Shown here: one piece after another, positions 1 to 7,146 of the stretch | Layout of the letters: every line of letters starts with the position of its first letter | Numbering within the stretch: position 1 is the first letter of the stretch | Assembly: GCA_041658705.1 (NCBI GenBank) | Contig: JBAZZT010000018.1 | Coordinates: forward strand, 1-19,781 | Direction of reading: 5' to 3' | DNA from: CAIKNB01 sp041658705 | GTDB taxonomy: Bacteria; Patescibacteriota; Patescibacteriia; 2-12-FULL-60-25 | Length of the DNA stretch: 19,781 nucleotides | Made by a program: the position numbers and the translations under genes | The notes under the pieces: generated by a model | The model's database searches: none | What the model saw: the letters and a program-made list of their open reading frames with translations, nothing else | Told to the model about the DNA's origin: nothing

Positions 1-93
1 AGTCGGTTCAAAGGACTCCTGAGAAGCCACCGAGGCATGAACAGACTGCATCGACAACGAGCCTTCGAATGGTTCTGCGTGAAGTGCCGCTAG
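1..93 (+). CDS. Possible transposase, C-terminal fragment (partial)
   Basis: An open frame enters from the left edge and ends at TAG 91-93, giving 30 residues that finish in EWFCVKCR. The tail is basic, with a SHRG motif followed by RQRAFEWF, which resembles the end of DDE-type insertion-sequence transposases. The same 117 bp occurs inverted at the right end, as expected for a multicopy element at which an assembly broke. Too little is present to name a family. It could instead be the end of some other repeated gene. Confidence 0.35.
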   Translation, partial: SRFKGLLRSHRGMNRLHRQRAFEWFCVKCR

Positions 94-118
94 CACCACA
101 AAAAGTACATTAAGCCCA
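2..118. repeat. Left arm of 117-bp terminal inverted repeat
   Basis: Positions 2-118 are a perfect reverse complement of 19665-19781. Identity stops abruptly at AAGCCCA, after which the two ends diverge into unrelated intergenic sequence. This fits the 3' end of one mobile element present in opposite orientation on both sides of the segment. Confidence 0.95.
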
Positions 119-240
119 TCCTGAGCGAGCCTCAAGCGAGTCGAAGGACCTTTATAAGTGACGACATGGTATCGACTAGGAGCCTCAAAATCGAGTGCTG
201 ATAAAGGTCCTTCGACTACGCTGCTGCTCCGCTCAGGATG
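117..240. repeat. 124-bp MITE-like nested inverted repeat
   Basis: The outer arms CATCCTGAGC (117-126) and GCTCAGGATG (231-240) are perfect inverses. An inner 16-bp pair, GTCGAAGGACCTTTAT (140-155) and ATAAAGGTCCTTCGAC (201-216), is also perfect. No protein is encoded. Fragments of the same family (CTTCGAC...GGCTCAGGA) recur at 16209-16256. It is probably a non-autonomous interspersed repeat, inserted right next to the transposase-like tail. Confidence 0.8.
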
Positions 241-275
241 ACAATAAAAAAAATCAGACAACGTTTGTCATTAGG

Positions 276-302
276 AAAAGCCCTCGGTCGTGACCGAGGG
301 CT
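276..302 (-). terminator. Rho-independent terminator of the kinase gene
   Basis: AGCCCTCGGTC (279-289) pairs with GACCGAGGGCT (292-302). Read on the minus strand the hairpin is followed by TTTTCC, so it ends the kinase transcript about 50-75 nt after its stop codon. Confidence 0.8.
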
Positions 303-317
303 GATGTCTGGGGAGTG

Positions 318-344
318 CAGGGGCAATTCATGAATTGCCCCTAC
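318..344. repeat. REP-like palindrome (AATTCATGAATT type)
   Basis: GGGGCAATTC (320-329) is followed by its inverse, making a 22-bp perfect palindrome at 320-341 that sits between the kinase stop codon and its terminator. The same core appears as a longer palindrome at 16149-16178. It belongs with the GGGGC...GCCCC REP family that also occurs inside the RAYT gene. Confidence 0.85.
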
Positions 345-350
345 ACGCCA

Positions 351-1988
351 TTACTTGAGGATGGCCTGGGCTTCAGGCGGAAGCGGATCGACGCCCTGGT
401 AGCCGAGGTATTTGCGGAAGTAATCCCGCGCCTCCTCAAGTTTACCCGCACGGCGCGCGCATTCACCCAAGACGCGCAGCGGCGGAGGAAAGGACGGATG
501 GCCCATGAGCACGATGTTCATGTCCATGCTGGCGTGCCGACAGTTGCCGGCTTGGAACGCCACGAGTCCCTTGTCGTAGGCGTCACGCAGCTTGCTGCCG
601 CGCGCCGGACCGCTCCCCGGTTCGCGCAGCGCCGATGGCGCCGATGGCGGAGTCACGCTTGGTTCGGCGCTCGTCGCGGTGTATGTCGGCGCCGAATGCA
701 CCAGCTTGCGCGCGCTCGGCGAGGCCACGGATCCGGTCTCCTCATGCACGATGGACCAAGCAAAGAAGAAGAGACCTGCTACGACCAATACTCCGAGCAG
801 GATGAATACCGTCCACAAGGACTTGCTATCGCGCGTGGCTGCGACGCCAGGTTCAGTCTCCAGAAAAATAGGAGCTGCGACGCCACCACCGTTCAAGAAC
901 CCCTCGAATCCCCTTACACTGGACGGCCTGGGGAGCTTGAGCGGCGTCTCCATCTCGGACTTGTCCACGACGTGCGGCGGAGGAACCGACAGGGTGAGCG
1001 CCGTCTTGGACTTGCCCAAGAGCCGCGAGAGTTCGCGCGCATCGCCGGGACGCTCCCAAGGCATCTTGACCAGGCACACCTCGATGAATTCCTTGAGCGC
1101 CGGATCAGGTCGCTGCACGTACTCCTCGAGCGGCGTGTATGGAATCCCGTCCGTCGCCACCTTGGCCATGATGAGGCCTGGTTTGTCCACGTCCGCCGTG
1201 AACGGCAGTTCGCCGGTCACGAGTTCGTAAGCCACGACGCCCAGCGACCAGATGTCGGTCCACGGACCGACGCCCCACGGCTTTTCGGTCACCGGATGGA
1301 TGATGTACTGACGCGTCTGCTCCGGCGCCATGTAATGCGGCGTGCCAACGACATTGCCCACGGCCGTCAAATCGGCCTTGGTCGTGTCCTTGGAGATCCC
1401 GAAATCCGTCAGAATCACGCGCCGTCCTTGTGCCGTGCGCTGGAGCAGGAAATTGTCCGGCTTGATGTCGCGATGCACGACACCCGCGGCGTGCGTGGCA
1501 CATAGGGCTTCGAGCGCCTGACGCAACAGATCGGTCACGAGTTCCACCGGCACCAGCGATCCTTCGATCTGCTGGTCGGAGCCGTGGAACTTACGGGAGA
1601 AAATCTCCGACGCGATGGACTTGGCGTTCTCGATTAACTCCATGACGTAGAACGCGCGGCCATTCTGGTCCTGGCCGAGGTTGATGACACGCACCACGTT
1701 ACGATGCTCGATCGAGTGCAGGAGTTCCGCTTCCTGACGGAAACGGATAACCGTATCAAGCGAACCCATGATCTCGTCATGGGGGAACTTGATGGCCACG
1801 ATGCGCGGTTCGTCGCCGTGCTCGTCGCGATACCAGCCAGGAGGGTCAAGGTCGCGGGCCCGATAGACCGACGCCATGCCGCCCCGGCCGATGCAATCAG
1901 TCAGCTCGTAGCGGAGCTTGACGGTGTCGCCGTTCATGCCCGGCAAAGCGCTTTCGATGACTACGGGCAAAACGTCTTCGTACCCCAT
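351..1988 (-). CDS. Membrane-anchored serine/threonine protein kinase (PknB-like)
   Basis: 545 residues. The kinase domain spans about residues 25-325: glycine loop GRGGMASVY (34-42), ATP lysine K67 in VAIK, a likely helix-C glutamate near E86/E88, catalytic loop HRDIKPDN (172-179), DFG at 195-197, APE at 221-223 and DIWSLG from D245, so it should be active. A Pro-rich linker leads to one hydrophobic segment at 391-414 and an outer Ser/Pro-rich stretch. Residues 465-530 look like one or two TPR-type helical hairpins. The topology therefore resembles bacterial sensor kinases, with a cytoplasmic kinase and an external TPR-like tail. ATG is preceded by AAGGAG at a good distance. The gene has its own promoter and terminator and is transcribed away from the RAYT gene. 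The substrate is unknown. Confidence 0.93.
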   Translation of the reverse strand: MGYEDVLPVVIESALPGMNGDTVKLRYELTDCIGRGGMASVYRARDLDPPGWYRDEHGDEPRIVAIKFPHDEIMGSLDTVIRFRQEAELLHSIEHRNVVRVINLGQDQNGRAFYVMELIENAKSIASEIFSRKFHGSDQQIEGSLVPVELVTDLLRQALEALCATHAAGVVHRDIKPDNFLLQRTAQGRRVILTDFGISKDTTKADLTAVGNVVGTPHYMAPEQTRQYIIHPVTEKPWGVGPWTDIWSLGVVAYELVTGELPFTADVDKPGLIMAKVATDGIPYTPLEEYVQRPDPALKEFIEVCLVKMPWERPGDARELSRLLGKSKTALTLSVPPPHVVDKSEMETPLKLPRPSSVRGFEGFLNGGGVAAPIFLETEPGVAATRDSKSLWTVFILLGVLVVAGLFFFAWSIVHEETGSVASPSARKLVHSAPTYTATSAEPSVTPPSAPSALREPGSGPARGSKLRDAYDKGLVAFQAGNCRHASMDMNIVLMGHPSFPPPLRVLGECARRAGKLEEARDYFRKYLGYQGVDPLPPEAQAILK

Positions 1989-2035
1989 GTCGACTCCTTA
2001 ATTGGAAGGTTCGTCCGGACCATCCGGAACAGACA

Positions 2036-2064
2036 AAGCTAACGCATTTTGGGCATTTTGTCAA
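2036..2064 (-). promoter_or_regulatory. Sigma70-type promoter of the kinase
   Basis: On the minus strand TTGACA (2059-2064) lies 17 bp from TAGCTT (2036-2041). This predicts a leader of about 40 nt containing the AAGGAG ribosome site. The -35 is perfect and the -10 is weak. Confidence 0.55.
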
Positions 2065-2089
2065 GAAATGGGGGTAAAATTAGATAAAG

Positions 2090-2659
2090 TTGACCAAAAT
2101 TCAAATAAATGGCAGCGGTATATATAAGGAGCATCACCGCCGTTCAATCAGATTACCGAGATTCGATTATGCAACCCCGGGCGCATATTTTGTGACGATA
2201 TGCACGCACGAAAAACGCCATTTGTTCGGGAATATCGAAGATGGGCGTGTGAATTTGAACGAATTGGGAAAAATGGTTGATTCGCGTTTGAAGATATCGG
2301 CTGAAATATGCCGCGAAATAGAATTGGACGAACGGATAATCATGCCGAACCACATCCATTTCATCATTTGGATCGCAGGGGCGTGTGCCACACGCCCTGG
2401 ATCGGATTATCCATCGAATTTCGGACAGGGCGCATGGCATGCGCCCCTACGCCAATCAAAATCAATTGCTCCATTCGTCGGATTGTTCAAATCAAAAACA
2501 ACCTCGATATCTCGCAAAATGTCGCTCGACGATACCGCGAAACTCTGGCAACGCAATTATCACGAACGCGTCATCCGCGATGAACGCGAACTATACGAAA
2601 CCCGCAAATACATCCTCGATAATCCTTTGAAATGGGGAATGGATCCGGAATATGCGTAA
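2090..2659 (+). CDS. REP-associated tyrosine transposase (RAYT, IS200-like Y1 family)
   Basis: 189 residues of the single-strand HUH/Y1 transposase family that handles REP hairpins. Visible signatures are RRSIRLPRFDYATPGAYFVTICT near the N terminus in two parts (17-30 and 31-39), the HUH motif as PNHIHF (H88, H90), and a C-terminal WQRNYHERVIRDERELYE/YILDNP block containing the candidate nucleophiles Y169 and Y174. An in-frame TAG lies three codons upstream of the TTG at 2090, so TTG is the likely start and no convincing ribosome site is seen. Residues 96-123, between the HUH and Tyr blocks, are encoded largely by two REP palindromes, which makes the linker Ala/Gly/Pro-rich. REP copies elsewhere in the window are candidate substrates. 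Length is normal for the family, so the gene appears intact. Confidence 0.88.
   Translation: MTKIQINGSGIYKEHHRRSIRLPRFDYATPGAYFVTICTHEKRHLFGNIEDGRVNLNELGKMVDSRLKISAEICREIELDERIIMPNHIHFIIWIAGACATRPGSDYPSNFGQGAWHAPLRQSKSIAPFVGLFKSKTTSISRKMSLDDTAKLWQRNYHERVIRDERELYETRKYILDNPLKWGMDPEYA
2377..2450. repeat. Inverted REP pair inside the RAYT coding sequence
   Basis: Two imperfectly symmetric hairpins lie in the frame. The first is GGGCGTGTG/CACACGCCC (2379-2397), flanked on the left by an extra G. The second is GGGCGCATG/CATGCGCCC (2428-2446), flanked on the right by CTAC. Their polarity is opposite, like the paired REPs of a BIME. The second is an exact 23-bp reverse complement of the intergenic palindrome at 12077-12099. 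Confidence 0.85.
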
Positions 2660-2663
2660 ACTA

Positions 2664-2690
2664 AAACCCCGGATTGTACCGGGGCTTGTT
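2664..2690. terminator. Bidirectional terminator between RAYT and ileS
   Basis: CCCCGG (2667-2672) pairs with CCGGGG (2679-2684) across a 6-nt loop. The plus strand continues into CTTGTTTT and the minus strand into TTTTAG, so the same hairpin can stop both convergent genes. Confidence 0.75.
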
Positions 2691-5600
2691 TTATTTCTTT
2701 TCTACCGCTGCCGAGAATTTTCGTCCGTCCAATTCCAATTCTTCCGGCGCGTCTTGCGGCGCCAGCGACTCCCCTACGTCCGCAGCTTGCGCATTGACCG
2801 CCGCCTTGACGGACGGGAGCAGTGCCTCGAGAAAATCGCGCGTGCCTTGGTCGGAAGAAGCCAGCTTGAGCTTGATCGCGTCTTGCGGCGCCAACCCAGC
2901 TTTTTTGCGCAGGTTCATGATGTGGCGCATGAGTTCGCGCGCCAAACCTTTGCGCTTGAGTTCGGGGGTTATTTCGGTATCGAGTTCGACGCTCCACTCC
3001 TCGGGACCGGAGTGACCGGCCATGACCTCCACCTGTTCCACGTTCAATTCGTCTTTGATCAAATTCGTGAGTTCCGTGCGCTGGGTCAGGCGGGATGACG
3101 GAGCGGCATCGCGCATGCGGATGGTCAGCTTGGCCAGGGCTTGGCGCACCGGAATCTTGTGGCGCGCTCGCAATTCCAATCCCGCGGTCACGACGGCGCG
3201 CGCCCAGGTCATGTCCTGCATGAGCTGTTCGTCCAACAGGCGCTCGTCCAGCTTGGGCCACTTATCGAGATGCACCGACATCTTCGCGCCGGCCGTCTCT
3301 TGATATAATTTATCGGCGAAAAACGGCGTGGCCGGCGCCATGAGCTTGGCCGTCTCGAGCAACGCCTCGCGCAAAGTGCGCAAAGCATCGGCGCGTTCGT
3401 AGGCATCCTGGCTCTTGATGCGCTCGCGCGATCGGCGCAGCCACCAAGTCGAAAGGTCATCCACCCACTCGCGCAGCGGCCGGGTCGCGCCCATGAGGTC
3501 GTAGGTATCCAGGGCATGCGTCATCTCGCGCGTGAGTCCGGTGAGGCGCGACATGAGCCAGCGATCGAGTACGTGCATGCTGCGCGGTTTGACGATCTCG
3601 GGATGGCCCGCTCCGGCGTACAGCTTGTAGAAAGCCAGCACGTTCCACAACGTGCCAAAGAGCGTGCGCTGCACCACAAGGCAATCCTTTTCGGAAAAAT
3701 TCAGGCCGTTGGCTTGCAGCACGGGCGATGACAAAAGGTAATAGCGCAACGTATCCGCGCCATGACGCTGCATCAGGTCCCACGGATCAGGATAGTTCTT
3801 GAGGCTCTTGGACATCTTCTTGCCGTCTTCGGCCAAGATCATGCCGGTCACGATCACGTCCTTGAACGCCGGTTTACCGAAGATGGCGGAAGACAGCACG
3901 TGCAGAGTGTAGAACCAGCCGCGCGTTTGGTCCTGCCCCTCGGCGATGAAATTGGCGGGATAATTCGCGTCGAAAAAATCCTTGTGCTCAAAGGGATAAT
4001 GCACCGAGGCGTAGGGCATGCTGCCGGATTCAAACCAGCAATCGAAGACCTCGGGGATGCGCTTCATGACGCCGCCGCACTCACAGGCCAGCGTGACTTG
4101 ATCGATGGCCGGACGATGCAGGTCCATGAGCTTGCCGTTCGAAATCTTGCGCCCCGCGGCTTTTTCCAATTCCGCGACCGAAGGGAAGATTTGGAGTTGG
4201 TCGCATTTTTCGCATTTCCACACGGGCAAAGGCGCTCCCCAGTAGCGCGTGCGCGAGATGCACCAGTCGGGCGCGGTCTCGAGTCCGTTGCCGAAACGCC
4301 CGTCTTTGAACGTCTCGGGATGCCAATTGATCTTCTTGGCCGTCTCGAGCATGCGCGGCTTGAGTTTGGTCACGTCCACGAACCAAGCGGGTTGCGCTTT
4401 GTACATGAGCAGAGTCTTGCAGCGCCAACACACCGGCACGCTGTGCGTGATTTTTTCATCGCGATAGAGCAAACCGCGGGCGCGCAAGTCGTCGCTGATC
4501 TTGGAATCTGATTGTTTGATAGGCAAACTGGCGAACTTGCCGGTCTCCGGCAGCTGCTTGCCTTCTTCATCCACGGTCACCACGACCGGCAGGTCATGCA
4601 CCTTCGAGGCTTGAAAGTCGTCTTCGCCGAACGCCGGTGCGGTATGCACGATGCCTGTGCCGTCTTCGATCGTGACATACTCCATGCTGATGACTCGGTA
4701 GATGTTCTTGCCGTCGCGTTTGGTCAGGCGCGCCAAATCCTCGGGCGGGAACGGAAAGAGCGGCTCATATTCCAGCCCCGTGAGTTGCACGCCCTGCATG
4801 GTCTCGAGCACTTCGAATCCCGGCGCGCTGTCGGTGAGCGGATAGAATTGGCTGAATACCTTTGACATGAGCTTCTCCGCCAAGATATAAGTCTCGCCGC
4901 TGTCGCTCATGCGCACTTTCGCATACACCTGTTCAGGATGGACGGCCAGCGCCACGTCAGCCAAAAGCGACCAGGGCGTGGTGGTCCAAGCGAGGAAGTA
5001 GGTGTCGGCTTCGCCTTTGAGTTTGAATTTGACCGTGACCGCCGGATCCTCGGCGTCGACGTACGAGTTGTCCATCGCGATCTCGAAGTTGGAGAGCGGA
5101 GTCGAACAGCGCGGGCAAAACAGCGAGACGCGTAAATCCTGATAAATCAATTTCTTTTTCCACAATTCCGAAAAAGCCCACCACACCGATTCGATGTAGG
5201 GAGGATCCATGGTGCGATAGGCGTCCTCGAATTCCACCCAGCGACCGATGCGGTCCACATACTTTTTCCATTCGCCCGTATACTCCATGACCGACTCGGC
5301 GCAAGCCGCGTTGAATTTTTCGATGCCATACGCTTCGATGTCGCGCTTGGAATTCAGCTTGAGGCTTTTTTCGATAAGATTCTCGACGGGCAAACCGTGG
5401 CAATCCCAACCCCAACGGCGCGGCACGCGATAACCTTGCATGGTGAAGTAACGCGGCACCGTGTCCTTGATCACCGACTGAAGCAAGTTGCCGTAGTGCG
5501 GCAGACCGGTGGCGAACGGCGGGCCGTCATAGAAGACGAAGGTCTTATTCTCCGGCCGTTCCTCGATGGAGCGCTCAAAGACATGCTGCTGCTTCCAGAA

Positions 5601-5714
5601 ATCCAACATTTCTTCCTCCATCTTGGGGAAATCAGGCCGATTCGTCTCGCGCCCTGGTTGCTCGTTGCTGGTTGCTGGTTGCTTGTCGTCTCGTTGCTGT
5701 TTATCCTGCGCCAT
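2691..5714 (-). CDS. ileS: Isoleucyl-tRNA synthetase (IleS2-like)
   Basis: 1007 residues charging tRNA-Ile with isoleucine. The class I signature is HYGN (73-76) and the second is KMSKS (633-637). The editing domain shows TTTPWSLL (244-251) and GTGIVHTAPAFGEDD (352-366). WCISR (484-488) and the Cys motifs CWRC (429-432) and CEKC (501-504) follow, then anticodon-binding helices and a C-terminal DUF5915-type region. HYGN and the length fit the second bacterial/eukaryote-like IleRS type rather than the HIGH type typified by E. coli. The first about 28 residues are a polar extension, partly encoded by a heptanucleotide tandem repeat. Translation could instead begin at M32, but neither start has a Shine-Dalgarno. 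The ATG at 5714 lies 14 nt after a -10 box, so a very short leader is likely. Confidence 0.96.
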   Translation of the reverse strand: MAQDKQQRDDKQPATSNEQPGRETNRPDFPKMEEEMLDFWKQQHVFERSIEERPENKTFVFYDGPPFATGLPHYGNLLQSVIKDTVPRYFTMQGYRVPRRWGWDCHGLPVENLIEKSLKLNSKRDIEAYGIEKFNAACAESVMEYTGEWKKYVDRIGRWVEFEDAYRTMDPPYIESVWWAFSELWKKKLIYQDLRVSLFCPRCSTPLSNFEIAMDNSYVDAEDPAVTVKFKLKGEADTYFLAWTTTPWSLLADVALAVHPEQVYAKVRMSDSGETYILAEKLMSKVFSQFYPLTDSAPGFEVLETMQGVQLTGLEYEPLFPFPPEDLARLTKRDGKNIYRVISMEYVTIEDGTGIVHTAPAFGEDDFQASKVHDLPVVVTVDEEGKQLPETGKFASLPIKQSDSKISDDLRARGLLYRDEKITHSVPVCWRCKTLLMYKAQPAWFVDVTKLKPRMLETAKKINWHPETFKDGRFGNGLETAPDWCISRTRYWGAPLPVWKCEKCDQLQIFPSVAELEKAAGRKISNGKLMDLHRPAIDQVTLACECGGVMKRIPEVFDCWFESGSMPYASVHYPFEHKDFFDANYPANFIAEGQDQTRGWFYTLHVLSSAIFGKPAFKDVIVTGMILAEDGKKMSKSLKNYPDPWDLMQRHGADTLRYYLLSSPVLQANGLNFSEKDCLVVQRTLFGTLWNVLAFYKLYAGAGHPEIVKPRSMHVLDRWLMSRLTGLTREMTHALDTYDLMGATRPLREWVDDLSTWWLRRSRERIKSQDAYERADALRTLREALLETAKLMAPATPFFADKLYQETAGAKMSVHLDKWPKLDERLLDEQLMQDMTWARAVVTAGLELRARHKIPVRQALAKLTIRMRDAAPSSRLTQRTELTNLIKDELNVEQVEVMAGHSGPEEWSVELDTEITPELKRKGLARELMRHIMNLRKKAGLAPQDAIKLKLASSDQGTRDFLEALLPSVKAAVNAQAADVGESLAPQDAPEELELDGRKFSAAVEKK
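5656..5683. repeat. Heptanucleotide tandem repeat in the ileS 5' end
   Basis: Four tandem 7-mers on the plus strand: GGTTGCT, CGTTGCT, then GGTTGCT twice. On the coding strand they encode QPATSNEQP of the N-terminal extension. This is one of six such tracts in the window. Confidence 0.85.
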
Positions 5715-5728
5715 ATTTTTGTGCGTCT

Positions 5729-5757
5729 ATCATGCTGTTTTGGAGCGATTTCGTCAA
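5729..5757 (-). promoter_or_regulatory. Promoter of ileS
   Basis: Minus strand TTGACG (5752-5757) with a 17-bp spacer to CATGAT (5729-5734). Transcription would start only about 7 nt before the ileS ATG. Confidence 0.6.
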
Positions 5758-5802
5758 ACCTTCCGGGCTAAACGGAGCTGATCGTTTTTTTTGATTCAGA
5801 AG

Positions 5803-5834
5803 AAGCCCGTCCGGTTGAGGTACCAGACGGGCTT
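5803..5834 (-). terminator. Terminator downstream of the phosphatase gene
   Basis: AAGCCCGTC (5803-5811) pairs with GACGGGCTT (5826-5834), 13 nt past the minus-strand stop codon. The minus-strand tail is CTTCTTCTG, so the T-tract is weak. It also lies just upstream of the ileS promoter and may insulate it. Confidence 0.6.
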
Positions 5835-5846
5835 TTGCAGGTAGGA

Positions 5847-6368
5847 CTAGCGACGGAGCTCCTCGACGAGCTGGAACTTGCCGTTCACGCGGTCGACGAT
5901 CGCGCCCTCGCACTCGCGGAGGGGCTTGAGCATGACGCCAGTGAGTTCTTCGATGAGCGCTTCGAGCATGCCGGCATGGCCAACGGCCACGAAGTTGCCG
6001 TCTTCGGGCATCACGCCGACGAGATCCAGGAAATCTTCCTTCATGCGTTCCGCTTCGTCGGCGACAAAGGGATGGTCCTGATCCAGATTGCCTTCCGTGG
6101 CCTGGATGTATTCAATCCACTCCTTCGTGTCAGGACTATCGAGCGCATCGACGACGAACGGCAAGACGATGTCAGCTTCCTTCAGATTTGCGTTTTTCAG
6201 CATGGCGCGAGCGGTCTGCTCCGTCCGTGGTTGGTGCGAGACCATGATGAATTCGACGTCGCGACCGCCAAGACGTTCCGTGCCGACCGTCTCGGCCAAT
6301 GCAGCACCTTCGGGAGAGATCGAGCCATCAGCTTTCTTCATCGTGTGACGGAAAAAATAGAACCTCAT
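5847..6368 (-). CDS. Histidine phosphatase superfamily protein (phosphoglycerate mutase-like/SixA-like)
   Basis: 173 residues. The N terminus RFYFFRHTMKKADGS carries the RH catalytic signature, with Thr in place of the usual Gly. ISPEGAALAE follows, an arginine-containing SHQPRTEQTA block occupies the place of the second catalytic arginine, and FVAVGHAGMLEAL holds the second catalytic His. The compact length resembles SixA-type phosphohistidine phosphatases more than glycolytic mutases (inference). The start is placed at ATG 6368 because GGAGG lies 5 nt upstream; a longer frame from TTG 6380 would swallow that ribosome site. A clear promoter lies about 67 bp upstream and a hairpin follows the stop. 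The substrate cannot be read from sequence. Confidence 0.82.
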   Translation of the reverse strand: MRFYFFRHTMKKADGSISPEGAALAETVGTERLGGRDVEFIMVSHQPRTEQTARAMLKNANLKEADIVLPFVVDALDSPDTKEWIEYIQATEGNLDQDHPFVADEAERMKEDFLDLVGVMPEDGNFVAVGHAGMLEALIEELTGVMLKPLRECEGAIVDRVNGKFQLVEELRR

Positions 6369-6434
6369 CGTTGCCTCCAAAGTGCGCTAGTCGACCAGCC
6401 GCGGGGAATTCCGCGACTTTCCATTCGACTGCTG

Positions 6435-6463
6435 AATCTAGCACTTTTTGCCCATTTCGTCAA
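6435..6463 (-). promoter_or_regulatory. Promoter of the histidine phosphatase gene
   Basis: Minus strand TTGACG (6458-6463), 17-bp spacer, TAGATT (6435-6440). The leader would be about 60 nt and includes a small CGCGG/CCGCG hairpin near 6401-6416. It overlaps the rpiB promoter. Confidence 0.65.
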
Positions 6464-6476
6464 GGGGAGATACACT
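6448..6476 (+). promoter_or_regulatory. Promoter of rpiB, with the ATG at the predicted transcript start
   Basis: TTGCCC (6448-6453), 17-bp spacer, TACACT (6471-6476). The ATG at 6484 follows after 7 nt, so the mRNA should be leaderless. An AGGGGAG lies too far upstream (about 14 nt), and inside the promoter, to act as ribosome site. Confidence 0.5.
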
Positions 6477-6483
6477 TCAAGCC

Positions 6484-6927
6484 ATGAAAAAAATGACTAT
6501 CTTCATTGGCGCTGACCACGCCGGATATAAGCTGAAGGAAGCTTTGAAACGAGCTTTGCTCAAGATTCCCGACGGGCCGCAGATCTACGACCTTTCACCT
6601 AGATATAGGAAGGGCGATGATTATCCCAAGGTCGCCGCGCAAGTCGCCAGGCTCGTGGTGGCGGCGCCCGAGGCGCGCGGCGTGCTCGTGTGCGGTTCGG
6701 GAATCGGCATGGCCATCGCGGCGAATCGCCAAAAAGGCGTGCGCGCTTTCGACGCTTTCGACGCCAAGACGGTCAAGCTGGCGCGCGAACACAACGACGC
6801 GAATGTGCTGACGTTGTCGGGCTGGAGACAAAATGTCGCCACGGCGCAGAAGCTAGTCGAGACTTTCTTGAAGACGAATGCGTCTGGCGCAGAGAGGCAT
6901 AAAAGACGAATCAAGCAATTAGGATAG
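6484..6927 (+). CDS. rpiB: Ribose-5-phosphate isomerase B
   Basis: 147 residues, the usual length for RpiB/LacAB. It interconverts ribose 5-phosphate and ribulose 5-phosphate in the non-oxidative pentose phosphate pathway. Signature elements are ADHAGY (10-15), DDYP (45-48), GVLVCGSGIGMAIAANR (66-82) with C70 at the catalytic base position, and REHNDANVL (101-109). The start MKKMTIFIG at ATG 6484 matches the family; a TTG 36 nt upstream lies in the promoter and is rejected. The C-terminal KRRIKQLG is basic. It is divergent from the phosphatase gene and followed at some distance by the epimerase. Confidence 0.95.
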   Translation: MKKMTIFIGADHAGYKLKEALKRALLKIPDGPQIYDLSPRYRKGDDYPKVAAQVARLVVAAPEARGVLVCGSGIGMAIAANRQKGVRAFDAFDAKTVKLAREHNDANVLTLSGWRQNVATAQKLVETFLKTNASGAERHKRRIKQLG

Positions 6928-6947
6928 TATTCGTCATATAAAGCAAA

Positions 6948-7056
6948 TGTCATCCTTGAGCCCCGCATCGAGTGCGGGGTAAACTCCGCGAAGGATCTTC
7001 CTATACCTTAAGGAATCGGAAGATTCTTCGGCCGTCAGACGGCCTCAAGAATGACA
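6948..7056. repeat. 109-bp MITE-like hairpin element
   Basis: The ends TGTCATCCTTGAG (6948-6960) and CTCAAGAATGACA (7044-7056) are inverted with one mismatch. Inside are a CCCCGCA/TGCGGGG hairpin (6961-6979), an internal inverted pair AAGGATCTTCC/GGAAGATTCTT with one mismatch, and the short palindrome GGCCGTCAGACGGCC. No coding potential is seen. The first hairpin, 33 nt past the rpiB stop, may also terminate transcription. Confidence 0.8.
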
Positions 7057-7102
7057 GCTCTGATTAAACCACAGAGGCCGAGCGGCGATGTCAGAAATCC
7101 GT

Positions 7103-7127
7103 GGATTCCAGCTTTCGCTGGGATGAC
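7103..7127. repeat. Short hairpin repeat of the GGATTCC...GGGATGAC type
   Basis: CCAGC (7108-7112) and GCTGG (7117-7121) form a stem within GGATTCCAGCTTTCGCTGGG. The same class of element closes the composite arrays near 15050 and 18478. Read in frame it yields the PAFAGMT peptide often mistaken for protein sequence, so the epimerase start is placed after it. Confidence 0.75.
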
Positions 7128-7146
7128 GAAAAGAATAATTACAACT

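Noticed and set aside
315..1505. Long plus-strand open frame of 396 codons opposite the kinase
   Set aside because: It is antisense to a kinase with all catalytic motifs, a ribosome site and a promoter; its translation is Arg/His-rich shadow sequence without domains.
6948..7056. Structured RNA gene or riboswitch before rpe
   Set aside because: The symmetric ends and hairpin series fit a MITE-like repeat better, and the rpe start appears leaderless, leaving no room for a leader riboswitch.
7051..7146. Longer epimerase start at 7051
   Set aside because: The extra residues (PWIPAFAGMTKR) are the translation of an interspersed hairpin repeat, and the family N terminus begins at MSEIIPAIL.
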